DNA from: Auanema rhodensis
Taxonomy: Eukaryota > Nematoda > Chromadorea > Rhabditida > Rhabditidae
Assembly (NCBI GenBank): GCA_964057225.1
Contig: OZ059894.1
Coordinates: 19,188,476 to 19,252,475, forward strand
Reading direction: 5' to 3'
DNA length: 64,000 nt
The notes beneath the pieces were generated by a model. The model saw nothing but the letters and a program-made list of their open reading frames with translations, made no database searches and was not told the origin of the DNA. Below, piece by piece: positions 10,528 through 22,461 of the stretch (positions within the stretch are counted from its first letter, which is position 1; every line of letters starts with the position of its first letter). A program made the translations under genes and the position numbers.

Positions 10528-13500
10528 AAGACGATGGACAATGTTATTCAACGAAAAAATTAATTCTTTAGGGTGAAAATCGAGGATATAAGTGTGAACT
10601 TATATCAGTTGATACCTCGGTGCTTTTTTAAGCTAGCGCAAATCTGATAACACAGATCGACGCAGCTTAAAAATCCGCATCGAATGCACTATACTACATT
10701 GAGAAACGCTTAATACAAAAATTAGTTATGATCGTTTGAAAAATGATGCATTAGTGTATGTTGAGTTTCCATGTACACTCAACATTGCTTCCAAAAACAT
10801 TTTGACAAAAATTTTTTCGAAAAATTTCAAAATAATTTAGCAAAAAGTAGATGTTTTTAGATTCCATTTTTCAAGGCAAAGACGATGGACAATGTTATTC
10901 AACGAAAAAATTAATTCTTCAGGGTGAAAATCGAGGATATAAGTGTGAACTTATATCAGTTGATATCTCGGTGCATTTTTAAGCTAGCGCAAATCTGATA
11001 ACACAGATCGACGCAGCTTAAAAATCCGCATCGAATGCACTATACTACATTGAGAAACGCTTAATACAAAAATTAGTTATGATCGTTTGAAAAATGATGC
11101 ATTAGTGTATGTTGAGTTTCCATGTACACTCAACATTGCTTCCAAAAACATTTTGACAAAAATTTTTTCAAAAAATTTCAAAATAATTTAGCAAAAAGTA
11201 GATGTTTTTAGATTTCTTCTTTCAAGGCAAAGACGATGGACAATGTTATTCAACGAAAAAATTAATTCTTTAGGGTGAAAATCGAGGATATAAGTGTGAA
11301 CTTATATCAGTTGATACCTCGGTGCTTTTTTAAGCTAGCGCAAATCTGATAACACAGATCGACGCAGCTTAAAAATCCGCATCGAATGCACTATACTACA
11401 TTGAGAAACGCTTAATACAAAAATTAGTTATGATCGTTTGAAAAATGATCCATTAGTGTATGTTGAGTTTCCATGTACACTCAACATTGCTTCCAAAAAC
11501 ATTTTGACAAAAAATTTTTCGAAAAATTTCAAAATAAATTAGCAAAAAGTAGATGTTTTTAGATTCCTTTTTTCAAGGCAAAGACGATGGACAATGTTAT
11601 TCAACGAAAAAATTAATTCTTCAGGGTGAAAATCGAGGATATAAGTGTGAACTTATATCAGTTGATATCTCGGTGCATTTTTAAGCTAGCGCAAATCTGA
11701 TAACACAGATCGACGCAGCTTACAAATCCGCATCGAATGCAGTATACTACATTGAGAAACGCTTAATACAAAAATTAGTTATGATCGTTTGAAAAATGAT
11801 CCATTAGTGTATGTTGAGTTTCCATGTACACTCAACATTGCTTCCAAAAACATTTTGACAAAAATTTTTTCGAAAAATTTCAAAATAAATTAGCAAAAAG
11901 TAGATGTTTTTAGATTCCTTTTTTCAAGGAAAAGACGATGGACAATGTTATTCAACGAAAAAATTAATTCTTTAGGGTGAAAATCGAGGATATAAGTGTG
12001 AACTTATATCAGTTGATACCTCGGTGCTTTTTTAAGCTAGCGCAAATCTGATAACACAGATCGACGCAGCTTAAAAATCCGCATCGAATGCACTATACTA
12101 CATTGAGAAACGCTTAATACAAAAATTAGTTATGATCGTTTGAAAAATGATGCATTAGTGTATGTTGAGTTTCCATGTACACTCAACATTGCTTCCAAAA
12201 ACATTTTGACAAAAATTTTTTCGAAAAATTTCAAAATAATTTAGCAAAAAGTAGATGTTTTTAGATTCCATTTTTCAAGGCAAAGACGATGGACAATGTT
12301 ATTCAACGAAAAAATTAATTCTTCAGGGTGAAAATCGAGGATATAAGTGTGAACTTATATCAGTTGATATCTCGGTGCATTTTTAAGCTAGCGCAAATCT
12401 GATAACACAGATCGACGCAGCTTAAAAATCCGCATCGAATGCACTATACTACATTGAGAAACGCTTAATACAAAAATTAGTTATGATCGTTTGAAAAATG
12501 ATGCATTAGTGTATGTTGAGTTTCCATGTACACTCAACATTGCTTCCAAAAACATTTTGACAAAAATTTTTTCAAAAAATTTCAAAATAATTTAGCAAAA
12601 AGTAGATGTTTTTAGATTTCTTCTTTCAAGGCAAAGACGATGGACAATGTTATTCAACGAAAAAATTAATTCTTTAGGGTGAAAATCGAGGATATAAGTG
12701 TGAACTTATATCAGTTGATACCTCGGTGCTTTTTTAAGCTAGCGCAAATCTGATAACACAGATCGACGCAGCTTAAAAATCCGCATCGAATGCACTATAC
12801 TACATTGAGAAACGCTTAATACAAAAATTAGTTATGATCGTTTGAAAAATGATGCATTAGTGTATGTTGAGTTTCCATGTACACTCAACATTGCTTCCAA
12901 AAACATTTTGACAAAAATTTTTTCGAAAAATTTCAAAATAATTTAGCAAAAAGTAGATGTTTTTAGATTCCATTTTTTAAGGTAAAGACGATGGACAATG
13001 TTATTCAACGAAAAAATTAATTCTTCAGGGTGAAAATCGAGGATATAAGTGTGAATTTATATCAGTTGATATCTCGGTGCATTTTTAAGCTAGCGCAAAT
13101 CTGATAACACAGATCGACGCAGCTTAAAAATCCGCATCGAATGCACTATACTACATTGAAAAACGCTTAATACAAAAATTAGTTATGATCGTTTGAAAAA
13201 TGATGCATTAGTGTATGTTGAGTTTCCATGTACACTCAACATTGCTTCCAAAAACATTTTGACAAAAATTTTTTCAAAAAATTTCAAAATAATTTAGCAA
13301 AAAGTAGATGTTTTTAGATTTCTTCTTTCAAGGCAAAGACGATGGACAATGTTATTCAACGAAAAAATTAATTCTTTAGGGTGAAAATCGAGGATATAAG
13401 TGTGAACTTATATCAGTTGATACCTCGGTGCTTTTTTTAGCTAGCGCAAATCTGATAACACAGATCGACGCAGCTTAAAAATCCGCATCGAATGCACTAT

Positions 13501-14037
13501 ACTACATTGAGAAACGCTTAATACAAAAATTAGTTATGATCGTTTGAAAAATGATGCATTAGTGTATGTTGAGTTTCCATGTACACTCAACATTGCTTCC
13601 AAAAACATTTTGACAAAAATTTTTTCGAAAAATTTCAAAATAATTTAGCAAAAAGTAGATGTTTTTAGATTCCATTTTTTAAGGTAAAGACGATGGACAA
13701 TGTTATTCAACGAAAAAATTAATTCTTCAGGGTGAAAATCGAGGATATAAGTGTGAATTTATATCAGTTGATATCTCGGTGCATTTTTAAGCTAGCGCAA
13801 ATCTGATAACACAGATCGACGCAGCTTAAAAATCCGCATCGAAAGCTCTATACTACATTGAGAAACGCTTAATACAAAAATTAGTTATGATCGTTTGAAA
13901 AATGATGCATTAGTGTATGTTGAGTTTCCATGTACACTCAACATTGCTTCCAAAAACATTTTGACAAAAATTTTCTCGAAAAATTTCAAAATAATTTAGC
14001 AAAAAGTAGATGTTTTTAGATTCCATTTTTCAAGGCG
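10528..14037 (+). repeat. HOR block C: dimer repeat (702 bp)
   Basis: Every second unit (10528, 11230, 11932, 12634, 13336) carries TCTTTAGGGTG, GATACCTCGG and GCTTTTTT. The alternating units 10879, 12283 and 12985 have the TTCAAAAAATTT change and the tail TTCTTCTTTC. Unit 11581 instead carries TTACAAATCC and GATCCATT of block B, so block B sequence has been copied into the dimer block. Units 12985 and 13687 share GAATTTATATC. Unit 13687 has a private GAAAGCTCTA. Confidence 0.85.
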
Positions 14038-14388
14038 AAGACGATGGACAATGTTATTCAACGAAAAAATTAATTCTTCAGGGTGAAAATCGAGGATATA
14101 AGGGTGAACTTATATCAGTTGATATCTCGGTGCATTTTTAAGCTAGCGCAAATCTGATAACACAGATCGACGCAGCTTAAAAATCCGCATCGAATGCACT
14201 ATACTACATTGAGAAACGCTTAATACAAAAATTAGTTATGATCGTTTGAAAAATGATGCATTAGTGTATGTTGAGTTTCCATGTACACTCAACATTGCTT
14301 CCAAAAACATTTTGACAAAAATTTTTTCGAAAAATTTCAAAATAATTTAGCAAAAAGTAGATGTTTTTAGATTCCATTTTTCAAGGCA
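14038..14388 (+). repeat. Single transitional monomer between blocks C and D
   Basis: This unit is preceded by the tail variant GGCGAAGACG and carries GATATAAGGGTGAAC, which alters the loop side of hairpin A. Otherwise it is close to the array consensus. Confidence 0.7.
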
Positions 14389-17196
14389 AAAACGATGGAC
14401 AATGTTATTCAACGAAAAAATTAATTCTTAAGGGTGAAAATCGAGGATATAAGTGTGAACTTATATCAGTTGATATCTCTGTGCATTTTTGAGCTAGCGC
14501 AAATCTGATAACACAGATCGACGCAGCTTAAAAATCCGCATCGAATGCACTATACTACATTGAGAAACGCTTAATACAAAAATTAGTTATGATCGTTTGA
14601 AAAATGATGCATTAGTGTATGTTGAGTTTCGATGTACACTCAACATTGCTTCCAAAAACATTTTGACAAAAATTTTTTCGAAAAATTTCAAAATAATTTA
14701 GCAAAAAGTAGATGTTTTTAGATTCTATTTTTCAAGGCAAAGACGATGGACAATGTTATTCAACGAAAAAATTAATTCTTCAGGGTGAAAATCGAGGATA
14801 TAAGTGTGAACTTATATCAGTTGATATCTCGGTGCATTTTTAAGCTAGCGCAAATCTGATAACACAGATCGACGCAGCTTAAAAATCCGCATCGAATGCA
14901 CTATACTACATTGAGAAACGCTTAATACAAAAATTAGTTATGATCGTTTGAAAAATGATGCATTAGTGTATGTTGAGTTTCCATGTACACTCAACATTGC
15001 TTCCAAAATCATTTTGACAAAAATTTTTTCGAAAAATTTCAAAATAAATTAGCAAAAAGTAGATGTTTTTAGATTTCTTTTTTCAAGGCAAAGACGATGG
15101 ACAATGTTATTCAACGAAAAAATTAATTCTTCAGGGTGAAAATCGAGGATATAAGTGTGAACTTATATCAGTTGATATCTCGGTGCATTTTTAAGCTAGC
15201 GCAAATCTGATAACACAGATCGACGCAGCTTAAAAATCCGCATCAAATGCACTATACTACATTGAGAAACGCTTCATACAAAAATTAGTTATGATCGTTT
15301 GAAAAATGATGCATTAGTGTATGTTGAGTTTCCATGTACACTCAACATTGCTTCCAAAAACATTTTGACAAAAATTTTTTCGAAAAATTTCAAAATAAAT
15401 TAGCGAAAAGTAGATGTTTTTAGAATTCATTTTTCAAGGCAAAGACGATGGACAATGTTATTCAACAAAAAAATTAATTCTTCAGGGTGAAAATCGAGGA
15501 TATACGTGTGAACTTATATCAGTTGATATCTCGGTGCATTTTTAAGCTAGCGCAAATCTGATAACACAGATCGACGCAGCTTAAAAATCCCCATCGAATG
15601 CACTATACTACATTGAGAAACGCTTAATACAAAAATTAGTTATGATCGTTTGAAAAATGATGCATTAGTGTATGTTGAGTTTCCATGTACACTCAACATT
15701 GCTTCCAAAAACATTTTGACAAAAATTTTTTCGAAAAATTTCAAAATAATTTAGCAAAAAGTAGATGTTTTTAGATTCCATTTTTCAAGGCAAAAACGAT
15801 GGACAATGTTATTCAACGAAAAAATTAATTCTTAAGGGTGAAAATCGAGGATATAAGTGTGAACTTATATCAGTTGATATCTCTGTGCATTTTTGAGCTA
15901 GCGCAAATCTGATAACACAGATCGACGCAGCTTAAAAATCCGCATCGAATGCACTATACTACATTGAGAAACGCTTAATACAAAAATTAGTTATGATCGT
16001 TTGAAAAATGATGCATTAGTGTATGTTGAGTTTCGATGTACACTCAACATTGCTTCCAAAAACATTTTGACAAAAATTTTTTCGAAAAATTTCAAAATAA
16101 TTTAGCAAAAAGTAGATGTTTTTAGATTCTATTTTTCAAGGCAAAGACGATGGACAATGTTATTCAACGAAAAAATTAATTCTTCAGGGTGAAAATCGAG
16201 GATATAAGTGTGAACTTATATCAGTTGATATCTCGGTGCATTTTTAAGCTAGCGCAAATCTGATAACACAGATCGACGCAGCTTAAAAATCCGCATCGAA
16301 TGCACTATACTACATTGAGAAACGCTTAATACAAAAATTAGTTATGATCGTTTGAAAAATGATGCATTAGTGTATGTTGAGTTTCCATGTACACTCAACA
16401 TTGCTTCCAAAATCATTTTGACAAAAATTTTTTCGAAAAATTTCAAAATAAATTAGCAAAAAGTAGATGTTTTTAGATTTCTTTTTTCAAGGCAAAGACG
16501 ATGGACAATGTTATTCAACGAAAAAATTAATTCTTCAGGGTGAAAATCGAGGATATAAGTGTGAACTTATATCAGTTGATATCTCGGTGCATTTTTAAGC
16601 TAGCGCAAATCTGATAACACAGATCGACGCAGCTTAAAAATCCGCATCAAATGCACTATACTACATTGAGAAACGCTTAATACAAAAATTAGTTATGATC
16701 GTTTGAAAAATGATGCATTAGTGTATGTTGAGTTTCCATGTACACTCAACATTGCTTCCAAAAACATTTTGACAAAAATTTTTTCGAAAAATTTCAAAAT
16801 AAATTAGCGAAAAGTAGATGTTTTTAGAATTCATTTTTCAAGGCAAAGACGATGGACAATGTTATTCAACAAAAAAATTAATTCTTCAGGGTGAAAATCG
16901 AGGATATACGTGTGAACTTATATCAGTTGATATCTCGGTGCATTTTTAAGCTAGCGCAAATCTGATAACACAGATCGACGCAGCTTAAAAATCCCCATCG
17001 AATGCACTATACTACATTGAGAAACGCTTAATACAAAAATTAGTTATGATCGTTTGAAAAATGATGCATTAGTGTATGTTGAGTTTCCATGTACACTCAA
17101 CATTGCTTCCAAAAACATTTTGACAAAAATTTTTTCGAAAAATTTCAAAATAATTTAGCAAAAAGTAGATGTTTTTAGATTCCATTTTTCAAGGCA

Positions 17197-17547
17197 AAAA
17201 CGATGGACAATGTTATTCAACGAAAAAATTAATTCTTAAGGGTGAAAATCGAGGATATAAGTGTGAACTTATATCAGTTGATATCTCTGTGCATTTTTGA
17301 GCTAGCGCAAATCTGATAACACAGATCGACGCAGCTTAAAAATCCGCATCGAATGCACTATACTACATTGAGAAACGCTTAATACAAAAATTAGTTATGA
17401 TCGTTTGAAAAATGATGCATTAGTGTATGTTGAGTTTCCATGTACACTCAACATTGCTTCCAAAAACATTTTGACAAAAATTTTTTCGAAAAATTTCAAA
17501 ATAAATTAGCAAAAAGTAGATGTTTTTAGATTTCTTTTTTCAAGGCA
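17197..17547 (+). repeat. Chimeric monomer: D1 5' part with D2-like 3' part
   Basis: CTTAAGGGTG, CTCTGTGC and TTTTTGAGC identify the left part as D1. ATAAATTAG and the GATTTCTTTTTT tail identify the right end as D2, and a D3 unit follows at once. The copy at 20005-20355 has the same structure, so the chimera formed once and was then duplicated. The loss of D2's AAAATCATTT places the switch downstream of that site or implies a second patch. Confidence 0.68.
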
Positions 17548-18951
17548 AAGACGATGGACAATGTTATTCAACGAAAAAATTAATTCTTCAGGGTGAAAAT
17601 CGAGGATATAAGTGTGAACTTATATCAGTTGATATCTCGGTGCATTTTTAAGCTAGCGCAAATCTGATAACACAGATCGACGCAGCTTAAAAATCCGCAT
17701 CAAATGCACTATACTACATTGAGAAACGCTTAATACAAAAATTAGTTATGATCGTTTGAAAAATGATGCATTAGTGTATGTTGAGTTTCCATGTACACTC
17801 AACATTGCTTCCAAAAACATTTTGACAAAAATTTTTTCGAAAAATTTCAAAATAAATTAGCGAAAAGTAGATGTTTTTAGAATTCATTTTTCAAGGCAAA
17901 GACGATGGACAATGTTATTCAACAAAAAAATTAATTCTTCAGGGTGAAAATCGAGGATATACGTGTGAACTTATATCAGTTGATATCTCGGTGCATTTTT
18001 AAGCTAGCGCAAATCTGATAACACAGATCGACGCAGCTTAAAAATCCGCATCGAATGCACTATACTACATTGAGAAACGCTCAATACAAAAATTAGTTAT
18101 GATCGTTTGAAAAATGATGCATTAGTGTATGTTGAGTTTCCATGTACACTCAACATTGCTTCCAAAAACATTTTGACAAAAATTTTTTCGAAAAATTTCA
18201 AAATAAATTAGCAAAAAGTAGATGTTTTTAGATTCCTTTTTTCAAGGCAAAGACGATGGACAATGTTATTCAACGAAAAAATTAATTCTTCAGGGTGAAA
18301 ATCGAGGATATAAGTGTGAACTTTTATCAGTTGATATCTCGGTGCATCTTCAAGCTAGCGCAAATCTGATAACACAGATCGACGCAGCTTAAAAATCCGC
18401 ATCGAATGCACTATACTACATTGAGAAACGCTTAATACAAAAATTAGTTATGATCGTTTGAAAAATGATGCATTAGTGTATGTTGAGTTTCCATGTACAC
18501 TCAACATTGCTTCCAAAAACATTTTGACAAAAATTTTTTCGAAAAATTTCAAAATAAATTAGCAAAAAGTAGATGTTTTTAGATTTCTTTTTTCAAGGCA
18601 AAGACGATGGACAATGTTATTCAACGAAAAAATTAATTCTTCAGGGTGAAAATCGAGGATATAAGTGTGAACTTATATCAGTTGATATCTCGGTGCATTT
18701 TTAAGCTAGCGCAAATCTGATAACACAGATCGACGCAGCTTAAAAATCCGCATCAAATGCACTATACTACATTGAGAAACGCTTAATACAAAAATTAGTT
18801 ATGATCGTTTGAAAAATGATGCATTAGTGTATGTTGAGTTTCCATGTACACTCAACATTGCTTCCAAAAACATTTTGACAAAAATTTTTTCGAAAAATTT
18901 CAAAATAAATTAGCGAAAAGTAGATGTTTTTAGAATTCATTTTTCAAGGCA

Positions 18952-19302
18952 AAGACGATGGACAATGTTATTCAACAAAAAAATTAATTCTTCAGGGTGA
19001 AAATCGAGGATATACGTGTGAACTTATATCAGTTGATATCTCGGTGCATTTTTAAGCTAGCGCAAATCTGATAACACAGATCGACGCAGCTTAAAAATCC
19101 GCATCGAATGCACTATACTACATTGAGAAACGCTTAATACAAAAATTAGTTATGATCGTTTGAAAAATGATGCATTAGTGTATGTTGAGTTTCCATGTAC
19201 ACTCAACATTGCTTCCAAAATCATTTTGACAAAAATTTTTTCGAAAAATTTCAAAATAAATTAGCAAAAAGTAGATGTTTTTAGATTTCTTTTTTCAAGG
19301 CA
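18952..19302 (+). repeat. Chimeric monomer: D4 5' part with D2 3' part
   Basis: CAACAAAAAAATT and TATACGTGTG mark the left part as D4. AAAATCATTT with ATAAATTAG and the GATTTC tail mark the right part as D2. A D3 unit follows at 19303. The switch lies between about 19017 and 19220. This fusion removes one D1 unit and makes a 702-bp spacing between D3 units at 18601 and 19303. Confidence 0.68.
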
Positions 19303-22300
19303 AAGACGATGGACAATGTTATTCAACGAAAAAATTAATTCTTCAGGGTGAAAATCGAGGATATAAGTGTGAACTTATATCAGTTGATATCTCGGTGCAT
19401 TTTTAAGCTAGCGCAAATCTGATAACACAGATCGACGCAGCTTAAAAATCCGCATCAAATGCACTATACTACATTGAGAAACGCTTAATACAAAAATTAG
19501 TTATGATCGTTTGAAAAATGATGCATTAGTGTATGTTGAGTTTCCATGTACACTCAACATTGCTTCCAAAAACATTTTGACAAAAATTTTTTCGAAAAAT
19601 TTCAAAATAAATTAGCGAAAAGTAGATGTTTTTAGAATTCATTTTTCAAGGCAAAGACGATGGACAATGTTATTCAACAAAAAAATTAATTCTTCAGGGT
19701 GAAAATCGAGGATATACGTGTGAACTTATATCAGTTGATATCTCGGTGCATTTTTAAGCTAGCGCAAATCTGATAACACAGATCGACGCAGCTTAAAAAT
19801 CCCCATCGAATGCACTATACTACATTGAGAAACGCTTAATACAAAAATTAGTTATGATCGTTTGAAAAATGATGCATTAGTGTATGTTGAGTTTCCATGT
19901 ACACTCAACATTGCTTCCAAAAACATTTTGACAAAAATTTTTTCGAAAAATTTCAAAATAATTTAGCAAAAAGTAGATGTTTTTAGATTCCATTTTTCAA
20001 GGCAAAAACGATGGACAATGTTATTCAACGAAAAAATTAATTCTTAAGGGTGAAAATCGAGGATATAAGTGTGAACTTATATCAGTTGATATCTCTGTGC
20101 ATTTTTGAGCTAGCGCAAATCTGATAACACAGATCGACGCAGCTTAAAAATCCGCATCGAATGCACTATACTACATTGAGAAACGCTTAATACAAAAATT
20201 AGTTATGATCGTTTGAAAAATGATGCATTAGTGTATGTTGAGTTTCCATGTACACTCAACATTGCTTCCAAAAACATTTTGACAAAAATTTTTTCGAAAA
20301 ATTTCAAAATAAATTAGCAAAAAGTAGATGTTTTTAGATTTCTTTTTTCAAGGCAAAGACGATGGACAATGTTATTCAACGAAAAAATTAATTCTTCAGG
20401 GTGAAAATCGAGGATATAAGTGTGAACTTATATCAGTTGATATCTCGGTGCATTTTTAAGCTAGCGCAAATCTGATAACACAGATCGACGCAGCTTAAAA
20501 ATCCGCATCAAATGCACTATACTACATTGAGAAACGCTTAATACAAAAATTAGTTATGATCGTTTGAAAAATGATGCATTAGTGTATGTTGAGTTTCCAT
20601 GTACACTCAACATTGCTTCCAAAAACATTTTGACAAAAATTTTTTCGAAAAATTTCAAAATAAATTAGCGAAAAGTAGATGTTTTTAGAATTCATTTTTC
20701 AAGGCAAAGACGATGGACAATGTTATTCAACAAAAAAATTAATTCTTCAGGGTGAAAATCGAGGATATACGTGTGAACTTATATCAGTTGATATCTCGGT
20801 GCATTTTTAAGCTAGCGCAAATCTGATAACACAGATCGACGCAGCTTAAAAATCCGCATCGAATGCACTATACTACATTGAGAAACGCTCAATACAAAAA
20901 TTAGTTATGATCGTTTGAAAAATGATGCATTAGTGTATGTTGAGTTTCCATGTACACTCAACATTGCTTCCAAAAACATTTTGACAAAAATTTTTTCGAA
21001 AAATTTCAAAATAAATTAGCAAAAAGTAGATGTTTTTAGATTCCTTTTTTCAAGGCAAAGACGATGGACAATGTTATTCAACGAAAAAATTAATTCTTCA
21101 GGGTGAAAATCGAGGATATAAGTGTGAACTTTTATCAGTTGATATCTCGGTGCATCTTTAAGCTAGCGCAAATCTGATAACACAGATCGACGCAGCTTAA
21201 AAATCCGCATCGAATGCACTAAACTACATTGAGAAACGCTTAATACAAAAATTAGTTATGATCGTTTGAAAAATGATGCATTAGTGTATGTTGAGTTTCC
21301 ATGTACACTCAACATTGCTTCCAAAAACATTTTGACAAAAATTTTTTCGAAAAATTTCAAAATAAATTAGCGAAAAGTAGATGTTTTTAGAATTCATTTT
21401 TCAAGGCAAAGACGATGGACAATGTTATTCAACAAAAAAATTAATTCTTCAGGGTGAAAATCGAGGATATAAGTGTGAACTTATATCAGTTGATATCTCG
21501 GTGCATTTTTAAGCTAGCGCAAATCTGATAACACAGATCGACGCAGCTTAAAAATCCGCATCGAATGCACTATACTACATTGAGAAACGCTCAATACAAA
21601 AATTAGTTATGATCGTTTGAAAAGTGATGCATTAGTGTATGTTGAGTTTCCATGTACACTCAACATTGCTTCCAAAAACATTTTGACAAAAATTTTTTCG
21701 AAAAATTTCAAAATAAATTAGCGAAAAGTAGATGTTTTTAGAATTCATTTTTCAAGGCAAAGACGATGGACAATGTTATTCAACGAAAAAATTAATTCTT
21801 CAGGGTGAAAATCGAGGATATAAGTGTGAACTTTTATCAGTTGATATCTCGGTGCATCTTTAAGCTAGCGCAAATCTGATAACACAGATCGACGCAGCTT
21901 AAAAATCCGCATCGAATGCACTATACTACATTGAGAAACGCTTAATACAAAAATTAGTTATGATCGTTTGAAAAATGATGCATTAGTGTATGTTGAGTTT
22001 CCATGTACACTCAACATTGCTTCCAAAAACATTTTGACAAAAATTTTTTCGAAAAATTTCAAAATAAATTAGCAAAAAGTAGATGTTTTTAGATTCCTTT
22101 TTTCAAGGCAAAGACGATGGACAATGTTATTCAACGAAAAAATTAATTCTTCAGGGTGAAAATCGAGGATATAAGTGTGAACTTTTATCAGTTGATATCT
22201 CGGTGCATCTTTAAGCTAGCGCAAATCTGATAACACAGATCGACGCAGCTTAAAAATCCGCATCGAATGCACTAAACTACATTGAGAAACGCTTAATACA

Positions 22301-22461
22301 AAAATTAGTTATGATCGTTTGAAAAATGATGCATTAGTGTATGTTGAGTTTCCATGTACACTCAACATTGCTTCCAAAAACATTTTGACAAAAATTTTTT
22401 CGAAAAATTTCAAAATAAATTAGCGAAAAGTAGATGTTTTTAGAATTCATTTTTCAAGGCA

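Larger units (their letters stand above)
14389..22461 (+). repeat. HOR block D: 4-monomer repeat (1404 bp) decaying to 3-mers and 2-mers
   Basis: D1 has CTTAAGGGTG, CTCTGTGC and TTTTTGAGC (14389, 15793, 17197, 20005). D2 has AAAATCATTT and GATTTC (14740, 16144). D3 has CATCAAATGC, GCGAAAAG and AGAATTCATT (15091, 16495, 17548, 18601, 19303, 20356). D4 has CAACAAAAAAATT and TATACGTGTG (15442, 16846, 17899, 18952, 19654, 20707). Two complete 1404-bp copies run from 14389 to 17196. Later copies lose D2 or gain a new subtype with CTTTTATCAG and GCATCTTTAAG (18250, 21058, 21760, 22111). D3-type tails recur in shorter units after 21 kb. Confidence 0.85.

Noticed and set aside
10567-10572. TTAGGG words resembling telomere repeats in block C units
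   Set aside because: There is one word per affected monomer, from a C-to-T change in CTTCAGGG, and no tandem run.
10385-10576. 63-codon open reading frame on the plus strand
   Set aside because: It lies in ordinary satellite sequence and crosses a monomer boundary. It is open only because one base (A to T at 10488) turns the usual TAG of this frame into TTG in a single monomer. The other monomers are closed at that point, and the predicted protein has no recognisable domain, signal or ribosome-binding context.
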